DNA of 64,000 nucleotides, taken from Omphiscola glabra. Taxonomy: Eukaryota; Mollusca; Gastropoda; Lymnaeidae. A model generated the notes under the pieces. The model did not search any database, was not told the origin of the DNA, and worked only from the letters and a program-made list of their open reading frames with translations. Shown one piece after another: positions 19,334 to 30,837 of the stretch. Position 1 is the first letter of the stretch. Each line of letters opens with the position of its first letter. A program made the position numbers and the translations under genes. The DNA lies in assembly GCA_964017045.1 (NCBI GenBank), contig OZ024808.1:8255284-8319283 (forward strand), given 5' to 3'.

Positions 19334-22300
19334 CTGCAGGTGGGGTAATATAATAAATCTGACACAGGTATCCGCTATGTAAACTTTTTGCCCTTATTCC
19401 ACCTTTCCTAAAAACGGGATATATCAAGTGGATATATCAAGTGGATATATCAAGTGGATATATCAAGTTGCTACATCAAGTGGATATATCAAATGGATAT
19501 TTAAAGCCACATCCGAGGGGAAAGAGTGGACTCCGTGTTTTTGATTGAGAGATTTGTTATAGTTACCAATATATATTTGTCAGGTTTTTGTTGAGCTTTT
19601 AAAAAACAAACAAACACGTTATTATGTCAAACAACATATGTTCCATACCGTAATATATTTGGTATTTATCATCGCGTGACTTCGGGATTTCCCTGAAACA
19701 ACTGAAAATTTTATGATTTTTCTCAAATCAATATCTGATTTTTCACTCCTTTCGTTTAATATATATATTTGTTGACCAATTTTTGTAGCCCCAATGCAGG
19801 ACTGTCAGTGCTAGAACCAAGTATCTACTCACAATTTAAAAAAAAAAAAAACCTTACCAGGTCCCCCATTGATCTCTAATGTAACTAACAATACAGCCCT
19901 GTCCCTGCCATCAATGCTAGTGTCCCTGCCATCAGTGCTAGTGTCTCTGCCATCAGTGCTAGTGTCCCTGCCATCAGTGCTAGTGTCCCTGCCATCAATG
20001 CTAGTGTCCCTGCCATTAGTGCTAGTGTCCCTGCCATCAGTGCTAGTGTCCCTGCCATCAGTGCTAGTGTCCCTGCCATCAGTGCTAGTGTCCCTGCCAT
20101 CAGTGCTAGTGTCCCTGCCATCAGTGCTAGTGTCCCTGCCATCAGTGCTAGTGTCCCTGCCATCAGTGCTAGTGTCCCTGCCATCAATGCTAGTGTCCCT
20201 GCCATCAATGCTAGTGTCCCTGCCATCAGTGCTAGTGTCCCTGCCATCAGTGCAAGTGTCTCTGCCATCAGTGCTAGTGTCCCTGCCATCAGTGCTAGTG
20301 TCCCTGCCATCAGTGCTAGTGTCCCTGCCATCAGTGCAAGTGTCTCTGCCATCAGTGCTAGTGTCCCTGCCATCAGTGCTAGTGTCCCTGCCATCAGTGC
20401 TAGTGTCCCTGCCATCAGTGCTAGTGTCCCTGCCATCAGTGCTAGTGTCCCTGCCATCAGTGCTAGTGTCCCTGCCATCATTGCTAGTGTCCCTGCCATC
20501 AGTGCTAGTGTCCCTGCCATCAGTGCTAGTGTCCCTGCCATCAATGCTAATGTCCCTGCCATCAATGCTAGTGTCCCTGCCATCAGTGCTAGTGTCCCTG
20601 CCATCAGTGCTAGTGTCCCTGCCATCAATGCTAGTGTCCCTGCCATCAGTGCTAGTGTCCCTGCCATCAGTGCTAGTGTCCCTGCCATCAATGCTAGTGT
20701 CCCTGCCATCAATGCTAGTGTCCCTGCCATCAATGCTAGTGTCCCTGCCATTAGTGCTAGTGTCCCTGCCATCAGTGCTAGTGTCCCTGCCATCAGTGCT
20801 AGTGTCCCTGCCATCAGTGCTAGTGTCCCTGCCATCAGTGCTAGTGTCCCTGCCATCAGTGCTAGTGTCCCTGCCATCAGTGCTAGTGTCCCAGCCATCA
20901 GTGCTAGTGTCCCTGCCATCAGTGCTAGTGTCCCTGCCATCAGTGCTAGTTTCCCTGCCATCAGTGCTAGTGTCCCTGCCATCAGTGCTAGTGTCCCTGC
21001 CATCAGTGCTAGTGTCCCTGCCATCAGTGCTAGTGTCCCTGTCATCAGTGCTAGTGTCCCAGCCATCAGTGCTAGTTTCCCTGCCATCAGTGCTAGTGTC
21101 CCTGCCATCAGTGCTAGTGTCCCTGCCATCAGTGCTAGTGTCCCAGCCATCAGTGCTAGTGTCCCTGCCATCAGTGCTAGTTTCCCTTCCATCAGTGCTA
21201 GTGTCCCTGCCATCAGTGCTAGTGTCCCTGCCATCAGTGCTAGTGTCCCTGCCATCAGTGCTAGTGTCCCAGCCATCAGTGCTAGTGTCCCTGCCATCAG
21301 TGCTAGTTTCCCTTCCATCAGTGCTAGTGTCCCTGTCATTAGTGCTAGTGTCCCTGCCATTAGTGCTAGTGTCCCTGCCATCAGTGCTAGTGTCCCTGCC
21401 ATCAGTGCTAGTGTCCCTGTCATTAGTGCTAGTGTCCCTGCCATTAGTGCTAGTGTCCCTGCCATCAGTGCTAGTGTCCCTGCCATTAGTGCTAGTGTCC
21501 CAGCCATCAGTGCTAGTTTCCCTTCCATCAGTGCTAGTGTCCCTGCCATCAGTGCTAGTGTCCCTGCCATCATTGCCAGTGTCCCTGCCATCAGTGCTAG
21601 TGTCCCTGCCATTAGTGCTAGTGTCCCTGCCATCAGTGCTAGTATCCACTCCCAATTTAAAAAAAAAACAGAGCTTACCAGGTCCCTGATTGATCTCTAA
21701 TGTAGTTAACAATGCGACCCTGTCCCTGCGATGAGCTCTACTCACATGTGAAAGATTGCTGCGTGTCTTGCCTTGTTCAGCCCCACCCGTTCATCTGTTG
21801 TCCCCAATCGTCTGTACTGTTTGTTCTCATTGGCGTTCTTCTGTTTGTTCCGGCTGTTGGAGGAAATATTATTATCTGTACATCAATGAATCTATATGTA
21901 TATATTGAAAAATTAAATTATGTTTGTTAATAATAATTGAATATATATATAATAAAATATTACTCTCATACATTACTTTTTTCTTGTCTCGTTAAGTCCA
22001 CTGTAAAAAGAAACCACTCAGGATGTCCTGTCTCTCCAAACTCATGTCTCCCCAAACTCATTTCTCCCCAAACTCATGTCTCCCTAAACTCATGTCTCCC
22101 TAAACTCATGTCTCCCTAAACTCATGTCTCCCTAAACTCATGTCTCCCTAAACTCATGTCTCCCAAATTCATGTCTCCCTAAACTCATGTCTCCCCAAAC
22201 TCATGTCTCCTCAAACTCATGTCTCCCTAAACTCGTGTCTCCCCAAATTCATGTCTCCCCAAACTCATGTCTCCCTAAACTCATGTCTCCCCAAACTCAT

Positions 22301-23932
22301 GTCTCCCCAAACTCATGTCTCCCCAAACTCATGTTTCCCTAAACTCGAGTCACAACCTTCTGTCAATGATATTCATTTTAGTCGTTAGGTTCCCGTTGAT
22401 ATAATGTTCCCTTTCAATGATGTTCCCCTGCCCTGATGTACCCTTGCAATGATGCTCCCTCTGCCACGATGTCCCCTTGTGATGATGTTCCCCCTGTCAT
22501 GATGTCACTCAATTTTAAAGATGTATTTATTTAATTAACCCTCAAATTATCAACAGTTGAATCTCCCCTTTCCACCGCCCCACCACCCCCGGGGCCGTCA
22601 TCTACTCACCCTCTCCCTATCAGCATGTAGATGATGGAAGCTACGATGATGAGGAAACCAACAGAGGCGATGACAGCTCCAGCGACGATGACGTCACGGC
22701 GACCTGTACAATAATATTGAACTTAATACAACGGTTCCTCCAATATCAGTGTGCTGTTCACACGTAATGGTGTGTTAGTATCGAGATGTGTTGTGGTATA
22801 TTAGTATCGAGATGTGTTGTCGTATATTAGTATCGAGATGTGTAATGGTATATTAGTATCGAGATGTGTTGTGGTATATTTGTATCGAGATGTGTAGTGG
22901 TATATTAGTATCGAGATGTGTTGTCGTATATTAGTATCGAGAGGTGTTGTGGTATATTAGTATCGAGATGTGTTGTGGTATATTAGTATCGAGATGTGTT
23001 GTGGTATATTAGTATCGAGATATGTTGTCGTATATTTGTATCGAGATGTGCTGTGGTATATTAGTATCGAGATGTGTTGTGGTATATTAGTATCGAGATG
23101 TGTAGTGGTATATTAGTATCGAGATGTGTTGTGGTATATTAGTATCGAGATGTGTTGTGGTATATTAGTATCGAGATGTGTAGTGGTATATTAGTATCGA
23201 GATGTGTTGTCGTATATTAGTATCGAGATGTGTTGTCGTATATTAGTATCGAGATGTGTTGTCGTATATTAGTATCGAGATGTGTTGTGGTATATTAGTA
23301 TCGAGATGTGTTGTGGTATATTAGTATCAAGATGTGTAGTGGTATATTAGTATCGAGATGTGTAGTGGTATATTAGTATCGAGATGTGTTGTGGTATATT
23401 AGTATCGAGATGTGTTGTGGTATATTAGTATCGAGATGTGTTGTCGTATATTTGTATCGAGATGTGTTGTGGTATATTAGTATCGAGATGTGTTGTCGTA
23501 TATTAGTATCGAGATGTGTTGTGGTATATTAGTATCGAGATGTGTAGTGGTATATTAGTATCGAGATGTGTTGTATATTCGTATCGAGATGTGTAGTGGT
23601 ATATTTGTATCGAGATATGCGGTTGTGGCTCATGAGCATGGAGACGTATGGTTGTGATACATCAGAACCGAGCATCGGTGTGTGTTATATTTCTGTTTAG
23701 CGTCAACTGTATTAAGCCATGCGCCGTAAGTACGTCACAGGATCATGCTTTTAAAGTTAGTGCTATGATTATGTAAGGGAAGCAAATCTTAGAGGATGAC
23801 TCTTAGTTATGTATATTTATGTTATTTCCCTACAGAAAGGTCCAGCACAACTTCTAAACCCTTCCCGTTTTACACCTCGAAGGTTACCGTACTAACTAAA
23901 TTACGTATTTTCTCACAACTCTTAATTTGAAA

Positions 23933-23975
<43 letters not shown>

Positions 23976-26900
23976 TAATATCTATATATTCACAGCCACA
24001 AACCGAATAACCCAGTGGTCGGCAAACTCATTAATCAAAAGAGCCAAAAAAAATCCGCAGCGGAACGCTTAAATAAATTTTTCGGAGAAAAAACTGATTT
24101 ATGGTCGACTGGCCGAGCCGAACTCAGGTCGCTAAAGAGCCGCATGCGGCTCACGATCCGCGATTAGCCGGCCACTGAAAATGTCACGTGAGAAATGGGG
24201 TTGGTGGGCCGTCGAGCGCGAGCTCTTAATGCCCCCCGGCACTTCTCCACACGGGCCAGTCGCCAGGTTTCCCCTCCGACGGACCGTGCGGCGGCTCGCC
24301 TGGAACCTCCCTCTGGCCTGGGGGACGTCCGGTCGACCGAGAATGCTGCGTTTAAAGCGTTCGCAGTCCACTCTCCCTAGGGTCTGGGTGGGTTTGCTTC
24401 CGCTCCGGAGGGAAGGTGTTGCGTTACCACCCCCCCAACCTACCACCCCCCACCGCCCATGGAGTCTTTCGGTCAGGACGGAAAGCTGGGACGAAACGGT
24501 TGCCTAGGAGCGCTTTCTCACGGCCGCGTAGCTAAAATCATTGGCATGGGTATTAACCGTCACCCATATCTCATATCCATCAACGGCAACAAGTAATCAC
24601 GTTAGACACTGCTACTTCCCTTGCGTTGGGAGTCATGCGGTCGGTGTGTCGATCATTGGACTAACCTATTCCACTTCAACACCACATATATACTTACAAT
24701 TAAAATACATCTACAAAATAGATAATAAAATGGTACAAAAATAGTTGGAGGGGGAACAAGTACCATAAAAGTAGGCCACGACTCACCATGTATGATTGTC
24801 TGCCAACCCCTCCCCGTGACGGGTATGTCCACTCTGTCCTTCCCCTCGTCGACAATGCTGTACTCTGACTGGTTCCATGCCAGTGGTTCTGGCTGAGCTA
24901 TCGCACGGGCGATGGCGTCATCATCGATCCCATAACGAGAGTGATTGTTCACTCCACCCTTATCTGTTGGACAAATATAAATATATTAATTGCTTTAAGT
25001 ACGGTAATAGAACCCGTCACGAAAACGATTGTTGACTCCACCCTTATCTGTTGGACAAATATAAATATATGGACTGCTTTAGGTACGGTAATAGAACCCA
25101 TCACGAGAACGATTGTTGACTCAACCCCTATCTGTTAGACCAGTGGTTCTCAACCTTCCTAATGCGCAACCCTTTAATACAGTTCCTCATGTTGTGGTGA
25201 CCCTCAACCACAAAATTATTTTCTTTTTGCCAACTAATACCTTTATGGTATATGTGTTTTCAATGGTCTTAGGCGATCCCCGTGAAAGGGTCGTTCGACC
25301 CCTCAAGGGGTCGAGACCCACAGGCTGGGAACCGCTGTGTTAGACAAATACCAGTATATGTATTGAGTTAAGTACGGCAGTACGGTAATAGGTCACCCCC
25401 TCCCCCAAAATACCTCGTAAAACATGCGTCCCTCGTTACGAATTGAAAATAAAACACACAGTTTTGTAGAACAACGTTCCCCAAATGGTGGTCCGCGGAC
25501 CGGCCCGCGAGTCTTATATTGCCGGTCCGATCAACATGATTATGTATTATGAAATAAAACGAAAATATGATCAATAAAGCTTGCACCAGACCCTGTGGTA
25601 TTTTGAAACGTGTCTACTGGTCAGCAAAACTTAAACGTTTAGGAGACGCTGGTATAGAACGCAGTTGTACAATACTAAAATTGACTCTCCAGAGTGACTC
25701 TCTGTGTGTGTACAAAACTACGACTGACTCTCCAGAATGACTCTCTGTATGTACGAAACTAAGACTGGCTCTCCAGAATGACTCTCTGTATGTACGAAAC
25801 TAAGACTGACTCTCCAGAATGACTCTCTGTATGTACGAAACTAAGACTGACTCTCCAGAATGACTCTCTGTATGTACGAAACTAAGACTGACTCTTCAGA
25901 ATGACGCTCTGTATGTAGAAAACTGAGATTGACCTTTCAGAAAGACTCTCTGTATGTAAAAAACTAAGATTGACCTTTCCAGAATGGCCGCTGTAAAATG
26001 GTGTTGTTAGGTTTAGCGCCCCCAGGGTCACCCTCTTCCCTTCGCACCTGCTGCTGTCTGTACCAAAAGAAGAAAGATTAATATTTCAATAGGGATGTAG
26101 ATCTTGGATTTCCCTCTTCGTACTCACCTTTCCTCACTTCCCTCTTCATCACTTTTTCCTCCACTCCACTTCCAACTCCACTGACAGCTCCCCTCCCACT
26201 ACCCTCTAGTACCCCCTTCTTGTTCCCTGACATCACACTCCTCCGACCCTTCAGTCCCCGCACCTACTCCTCCCGTGCACTTATTCCAAACCCTGAAGTT
26301 ACATCCTCTTCTTACTCATCCCCCGTGCTGATACCTCCTCACCAGTTTCCTCGATTCTTCTCCCTCCTCATCAACCTTCACCATGCTTCCCCTTCTTCTC
26401 AGCCTCCTCAATTCTTCCCCTCCTCATCCGTCTCAACCCATCCCACAATGAGCCCCATTACCATACATTCTGGCCCCATCTGACCCCAAGACTCACCAAT
26501 TTTTGGCCTACGTCCACGTCCCACGTGTTTACCAAAGTACTTCCGGGTTGTTGCCATCTTGAATTTTGCATGTAATTTCCTGGCAGCCGTCGCATTACCA
26601 GCAAGTGCTCGGGGGTTCCCCGTCGACGCTGTTCGAAGGGTATCTTCAGCCGACGACGACTTAGCAATACCACCATCAGAATTCTCCTCATCGTCATTTT
26701 CATCATCACCATCCGCCAACGTCCCCGCCTGCCTAGACTTCCCTTCGTCTTTGAACTGTGCCAGCAACTGATCTAACTTTCGTTTATCAGTATCGTTTTT
26801 TGCGCCACCTTCCGCCGACAGCTTCTCGGTAACGTCATCGCTATCTTGCAGCTTTGAGCTGAGTTCTTTCAGTTTCTCAAAGTCCTCGTCCCCGGCCGAG

Positions 26901-27277
26901 CCCCCAACGTTCGAGTCACCGCGAGGCGGCTTGTTTTCTGATTTGCCTCTAGATCGCGTCGTCTTGTGCACGATCGGTGGCGGTCTCAGATTCAACAAAT
27001 CCTCGTTCTGTCCCGGCCGCCCGCCCAACTCGCGACTTCCGTCCCCAATTCTATTTCTCAGCCCAACACGCTCGTTTGCTTTTATCATACTTTCATCGCC
27101 ATAGATAACCTTCTTCTCATCGTTCTCAGTCTCCTCCCCCGTAACTCCTTCTTCGTCGCCAGCGACGTTGTCACTGTGGGCTTTCAAATAATTTAAATCT
27201 TTTTCAAGATCCGCTTCTGAAATATCGTCCACCGGGATGTGAAGTTTTTCCTTGACCTTGGGTCCACGCCGTGACAT
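19255..27277 (-). CDS. Single-pass membrane protein, four exons, 376 codons, function unknown
   Basis: Exons (minus strand): 27277-26497, 24963-24787, 22703-22610 and 19333-19255. All have GT..AG borders and phases 1, 1 and 2 that join exactly; total 1131 nt including the stop. The ~320-residue N-terminal part is highly charged and polar (Glu/Asp/Lys/Ser-rich), with N-glycosylation-type sites (NATA, NHSR, NQSE). One TM helix sits at about residues 324-348, and a 28-residue acidic tail (DEETDEEDDEED) ends TLYIRGHRGKK. No signal peptide follows from the ATG at 27277, and an in-frame TAA lies three codons upstream, so the true 5' end may be a further exon. Topology (type I versus tail-anchored-like) is unresolved. 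I do not recognise a family. The splice-phase agreement makes the gene convincing. Confidence 0.78.
19339..19892. other. Intron 3, unique part
   Basis: Contains a short array of 'ggatatatcaagt' (about 19422-19500) and AT-rich sequence. No coding signal. Confidence 0.5.
19893..21650. repeat. 21-bp minisatellite, about 83 copies (intron 3 of membrane protein)
   Basis: Near-perfect agtgctagtgtccctgccat-type units. Because 21 is divisible by 3, three long ORFs of about 580-640 codons overlap on both strands; they are artefacts. Both ends are bordered by copies of one ~75-bp segment (19823-19905 and 21645-21730) containing an A-run, ttaccaggtccc and gatctctaatgta. Confidence 0.96.
22025..22350. 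repeat. 16-bp minisatellite (actcatgtctccccaa)
   Basis: About 20 copies, intron 3 of the membrane-protein gene. Confidence 0.92.
22610..22703 (-). CDS. Membrane protein exon 3: transmembrane helix
   Basis: 94 nt, acceptor TTGTACAG|GT and donor AGAGG|GTGAGT. It encodes RRD then VIVAGAVIASVGFLIIVASI and IYMLIGR, a clear single TM helix bounded by arginines. Confidence 0.82.
22765..23630. repeat. 26-bp minisatellite, about 33 copies
   Basis: Unit gtatattagtatcgagatgt + gttgtg, with a few point variants (tcg/tgg, tagtgg). Lies in intron 2 of the membrane-protein gene. Confidence 0.95.
23935..23970. repeat. (TA)n microsatellite
   Basis: About 18 TA dinucleotides. Confidence 0.95.
24013..24177. 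mobile_element. hAT-type MITE (CAGTGGTCGGCAAACTC family), compact copy
   Basis: 165 bp. Termini CAGTGGTCGGCAAACTC and gattagccggccactg are inverted repeats. Its interior contains a single ggtcgactggccgagc, the probable seed of the octamer array in the copy at 794-1343. Confidence 0.82.
24178..24540. other. GC-rich island in intron 2
   Basis: Markedly GC-richer than its surroundings, with overlapping open frames on both strands (61-108 codons). No domain is recognised. It could be a GC-rich repeat of unknown type. Confidence 0.4.
24787..24963 (-). CDS. Membrane protein exon 2
   Basis: 177 nt, acceptor CCAACAG|AT at 24963 and donor ACATG|GTGAGT at 24787. It encodes KGGVNNHSRYGIDDDAIARA and then AQPEPLAWNQSEYSIVDEGK ... 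RGWQTIIHG. Its acceptor side is tandemly duplicated into the intron. Confidence 0.75.
24950..25350. repeat. 84-bp tandem duplication across exon 2 acceptor
   Basis: The block containing the end of exon 2 and its acceptor (gattgttcactccaccctta then tctgttggacaaatataaat) occurs three times at 84-bp spacing (ttatctg at 24960 and 25044, ctatctg at 25128). A SPIN-like MITE is inserted in the third copy, whose remainder continues after 25338. Confidence 0.85.
25141..25337 (+). mobile_element. SPIN-like hAT MITE, copy 3
   Basis: 197 bp, CAGTGGTTCTCAACCTTCC ... gctgggaaccgctg, with a perfect 8-bp duplication tgttagac on both sides. Opposite orientation to copies 1 and 2. Confidence 0.9.
25472..25651. 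mobile_element. Degenerate hAT-type MITE
   Basis: Contains cgttccccaaatggtggtcc and gcggaccgg near one end and aaacgtttaggagacgctg at the other. Flanks ttgtagaa / gtatagaa match at 6 of 8. Family-level call only. Confidence 0.5.
25680..25985. repeat. ~40-bp minisatellite (intron 1 of membrane protein)
   Basis: About seven copies with core gactctccagaatgactctc + tgtatgtacgaaactaa. Confidence 0.9.
26497..27277 (-). CDS. Membrane protein exon 1 (acidic/polar region)
   Basis: 781 nt, donor AAAATTG|GTGAGT at 26497. It encodes MSRRGPKVKEKLHIPVDD through GRGRRPKI. It is low-complexity, likely disordered and rich in D/E/K/S/G, with a helical-looking patch LEKDLNYLKAH and KLKELSSKLQ. Clean codon usage without low-complexity DNA distinguishes it from the repeat ORFs nearby. 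Confidence 0.78.
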
Positions 27278-27334
27278 AATGTTCCTTTAATGTCTCGCTA
27301 CATTCCAACTGAACGTTACAAAATTTATTTTGTC

Positions 27335-27560
27335 ACTTTAGCAATTCTATACCAAGTTTAGTTTGTCATTCTAGTGATTCTATACCAGGTTTAGTTTGTC
27401 ATTCTAGTGATTCTATACCAGGTTTAGTTTGTCATTCTAGTGATTCTATACCAAGTTTAGTTTGTCATTCTAGTGATTCTATACCAAGTTTAGTTTGTCA
27501 TTCTAGTGATTCTATACCAAGTTTAGTTTGTCATTCTAGTGATTCTATACCAAGTTTATT
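27335..27560. repeat. 33-bp minisatellite just 5' of membrane protein exon 1
   Basis: About seven copies of gtttagtttgtcattctagt + gattctataccaa. Confidence 0.93.
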
Positions 27561-27830
27561 TTCCTATAGCTCGCATCATCAAAGAGCACCAAGTTTGAAC
27601 AAAAAATATTTTTTTTGTTTTCATAAATCATTATCAAGTCTCGCAAATAACAGATTTTAAAGTCAGTTGGTGTCTGTCGGCTATCAAGCACAATTAAATA
27701 GCAGATAAACTGCATCTGATTTCTTAAGACACTTTTTTGGGTTGCGTTAACTCTACTCAAGTCCCTTGAAATCTTTCAAATTCAGCAGTATAGTCAAGTC
27801 GTCTGGTCACGGCAGCATGGTTACGGCCGC

Positions 27831-28031
27831 CTAGTCATATCCGAAAATTTTGAAAAGAAAATAGTGAAAGAATGCCAGTATGTTGTCCAGTGCCCAGTAT
27901 ATGCCCGCCAGCAGCAGCTCCAGCGCGTTGATCAACCCAAGTATAAGAGCCGCGGCTCCGTGGTAACACAGGTGGAATGAGCCGTAGACCAGACTAACGA
28001 GAAACTCGATGACGTAAAACACGATGGACAT
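27831..28031 (-). CDS. Candidate 66-residue hydrophobic protein
   Basis: ATG at 28031 in an acceptable context (AAGCCATG), stop TAG at 27831-27833. The product is almost entirely hydrophobic (MSIVFYVIEFLVSLVYG, LILGLINALELLLAGIYW) and could form two or three membrane helices. It lies about 550 bp upstream of the membrane-protein gene on the same strand. The DNA is not repetitive, unlike most ORFs here. It could also be part of an unseen multi-exon gene. No family recognised. Confidence 0.35.
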   Translation of the reverse strand: MSIVFYVIEFLVSLVYGSFHLCYHGAAALILGLINALELLLAGIYWALDNILAFFHYFLFKIFGYD

Positions 28032-28059
28032 GGCTTACTGTTGTTGAATTTTCTATAAA

Positions 28060-29270
28060 AAAAAACGATGCGAGAGGACCGGGCCACTCTGCCATGCATC
28101 ACATCCCATAAATCTAACCTGAATATCAGTCGACAACCTCTTCAACGATGTGGGTTTCCATTGCAGCACGCGAGAAGGTCTTGTAGCACGAAACAGCTGG
28201 CTACCTGTAGGTTAGTGCGTCGCTACGTGACGATGTCCTCCATGAAATATTGTCACGTGTCAATTATTGATAAAGCTTCCAGTTCACCTTGCTGTGTTTT
28301 TGGTTTTTGTGCCTTCCACCCTCTAAGTCTACTATTATTTTGGAAGACACACCTATAATTCTTAATCATGCCAACTCTGTGTGTTCATTACACAGGTTTT
28401 TTGTGTGTTGTTGTTATTTTTCGACTTACGAGATTATGATACAGTTACTTGGTATGTCCGAGATTTGAGCTTAGTCTGTGTAATATCCCCTAGAGTTCGC
28501 GAGATTGGGTTTCTTTATAACGCGACGTTTTTGTGACACAATTTATTGTTTATTAAGTCCAAGGCGTCGAGACACACTCGTTTAGTGTGTCCAAGAGTTC
28601 ACGACACAGTTGGTCAATGATTTCAAAACTTTGCGACACTGTTGGTTAGTAATTTCAACAGTTCACGACACAGTCGTTAGTGAGTCAAGAACTTCACGAA
28701 GCAGTTGTTGTTGTTTTATTTTTAGCTCATCTTCCAAGAACGCTTGACATAATCTGCACAGTTTTAAACAAAAAATAGACAAACTATTCAGATGTACTCA
28801 CGAGATAATTAAGCGTCATATTAAAAAAAATAAAGTGTGCAATTTTTTTAACAACGGGTAATGACTGCCCTTATCAGCACTTGAACAGCACGTGAACAGC
28901 ACTTGAACAGCACTTGCAGTTAAGTATTTAATTACACTGCCCGCGTCGTGGCTAGAGATATTAACGGGCAAATTATTTTTTTTAAATAACTGAGATTTGT
29001 TTGTTGATAACCAACACGTTCTTTTAACTACTTAAATTGTTGTTAAAAAATTATTTTACTTTTTTAAGTATTTTTTTTTTAATTTTCGAAAACCGGGCGT
29101 GTATTTAAAATGATAATAATAAATGATATACAAACTCAGCGTTGAACAAAGCGTTGATCGGCACAGTTGTAAATAAATAACGTACACATTTTATCAAATT
29201 ATCGTATTCAAACTGTGAGTTTTGGGCTTTTCACAATTTTATTTTACTTTGAAAAAATATATAAATCCTC
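28060..29270. other. No gene recognised
   Basis: AT-rich. Contains loosely repeated 'cacgacacagttggt' motifs at 28560-28720 but no supported feature. Confidence 0.45.
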
Positions 29271-29279
29271 TAAATTTAC

Positions 29280-29665
29280 ATCCATGCACCCACCAAACAT
29301 CCATTCATACAACAAACATTCATTCATCCACCGTACATCCACCAAACACCCATACATCCACCAACATCCATACATCCACCAAACACCCATACATCCACCT
29401 TACATACAAAAACATCCATTCATCCGCCAAACATCCATACATCCACCAAACATCCATACATCCACCAAATATCCATATATCCACCAAACATCCATTCATT
29501 CACCTTACATCCACCAAACATCCATTCATTCACCTTACATCCACCAAACATCCATTCATCCACCAAACATTCATTTATCCATCATACATCATTCATCCAC
29601 CAAACATCTATTCATTCACCAAAATCCATTCCTCCAACAAAAATCCATTCATCCACCAAACGAAG
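29280..29665. repeat. ~19-bp minisatellite (catccattcatccaccaaa)
   Basis: About 20 irregular copies; the frame stays open in two phases but is low-complexity. Confidence 0.9.
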
Positions 29666-29789
29666 CAGACGAGATTTTCAAAAAGTCCTCCGTATTGCAT
29701 CTATAATTGTTTAGCTAATGTTGACACCGGTTACTTAGTCCAAAAATTGTCGATCTCATATCGTTATTTCTTTTATATTCAAAAAATGA

Positions 29790-30000
29790 CTTATCCCATG
29801 CAGTCATTTCTTTTCTATCCCAACAATTTATCATCAAATTTAGTTATTCATTTTCTAGCCAAACAATTAATTATCAAATACAGTCATTTCTTCTCTAGCC
29901 ATGCAATTAATTATCTCATGTAGTCATGTCTTCTCTAGTCATGCAATTAATTATCGCATGTAGTCATTTCTTCTCTAGCCCAACAATTAATGATCACATG
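29790..30000. repeat. ~40-bp minisatellite (cagtcatttcttctctagcc)
   Basis: About five copies ending tagcc/caacaattaattatc. Confidence 0.8.
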
Positions 30001-30835
30001 TAGATCTACCCCAACTCTTGTTTACTCCATTTAGTGGCATTTAGTCATATGTTTACGCTGCTCAACAAAGTCTTTTCCCCTTTTCATTCCCCATATATTC
30101 CGGATGTTTCCAGCGGCTGTCACATATTTTGGTAAGTAGCGGCGTTTTGTCAAGTAGGTCTTCGCTTATCACCCGAGGGTCCAGCACTTCCGACTTCAAC
30201 AAGATAGGTTTGCCCTAGTTTGCGTCTTATTTCACCGCGGAAACGTTTAAACTTCTAACTGGCAATGGTAAGATTATTAATATGTACTAATTTCCAACTT
30301 CCGCTAATAATATTTTTTTGTCTAATATCGAATTTTAAAAGTGGACATTCTTATTTTCATCGGTTATACTTATTATAGCCCGTTTACAGTTTACGTTAGT
30401 CTGCCTATCTAAGATAAGAAAAGCCTACCAAAGAGACCCAGGGTAACAATATTTCTTCTTTGTTTTTTTTTACCTTTTCACTTGTTCAATACTGCTGATG
30501 AACTTTTCCCCAAGGATATTACTGCGCCGAGTGACGCTGCTCTATCCCCACATTGTTTAAAGATAACATCCTGTTGTACATCGCCCGCCGATCTCCTTTC
30601 ACTTATTTGTACGTAAATACGCGTACGTAAAAACATGTGTTCCCTGTCCAATGGAATGCAGATGCAGTAAACAATCTTACTTTCATTTGCGCAACTTCAA
30701 AAAAAGAGCACAGATTTTGATTACGTCATAACGCAATTATTATTTTCTTGCGAGTGGTGCATGAAAGTGTGAGACAAAATAATTTCGATCATAAGCAATG
30801 AAGACTCAGCTTCGAAAGTAGATATCAGGCAGAAG
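30001..30835. other. No gene recognised
   Basis: Unique-looking AT-rich sequence without supported ORFs. Confidence 0.45.
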
Positions 30836-30837
30836 GA

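Noticed and set aside
19829..21745. 638-codon minus ORF, 582-codon minus ORF and 606-codon plus ORF
   Set aside because: All three are produced by one 21-bp tandem repeat (divisible by 3). They overlap on both strands and lack any non-repeat domain.
21690..21745. Cassette exon between the TM and tail exons of the membrane-protein gene
   Set aside because: The acceptor- and donor-like sites exist, but the phases (2 in, 1 out) are incompatible with the last exon.
24178..24540. Protein-coding exon in the GC-rich island
   Set aside because: Open frames occur on both strands with no recognisable domain or phase-compatible splice sites.
26038..26062. 10-nt micro-exon of the membrane-protein gene (ACAG|ACAGCAGCAG|GTGCG on the minus strand)
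   Set aside because: Including it breaks the phase and gives a stop in exon 2, whereas direct joining of exons 1 and 2 keeps the frame.
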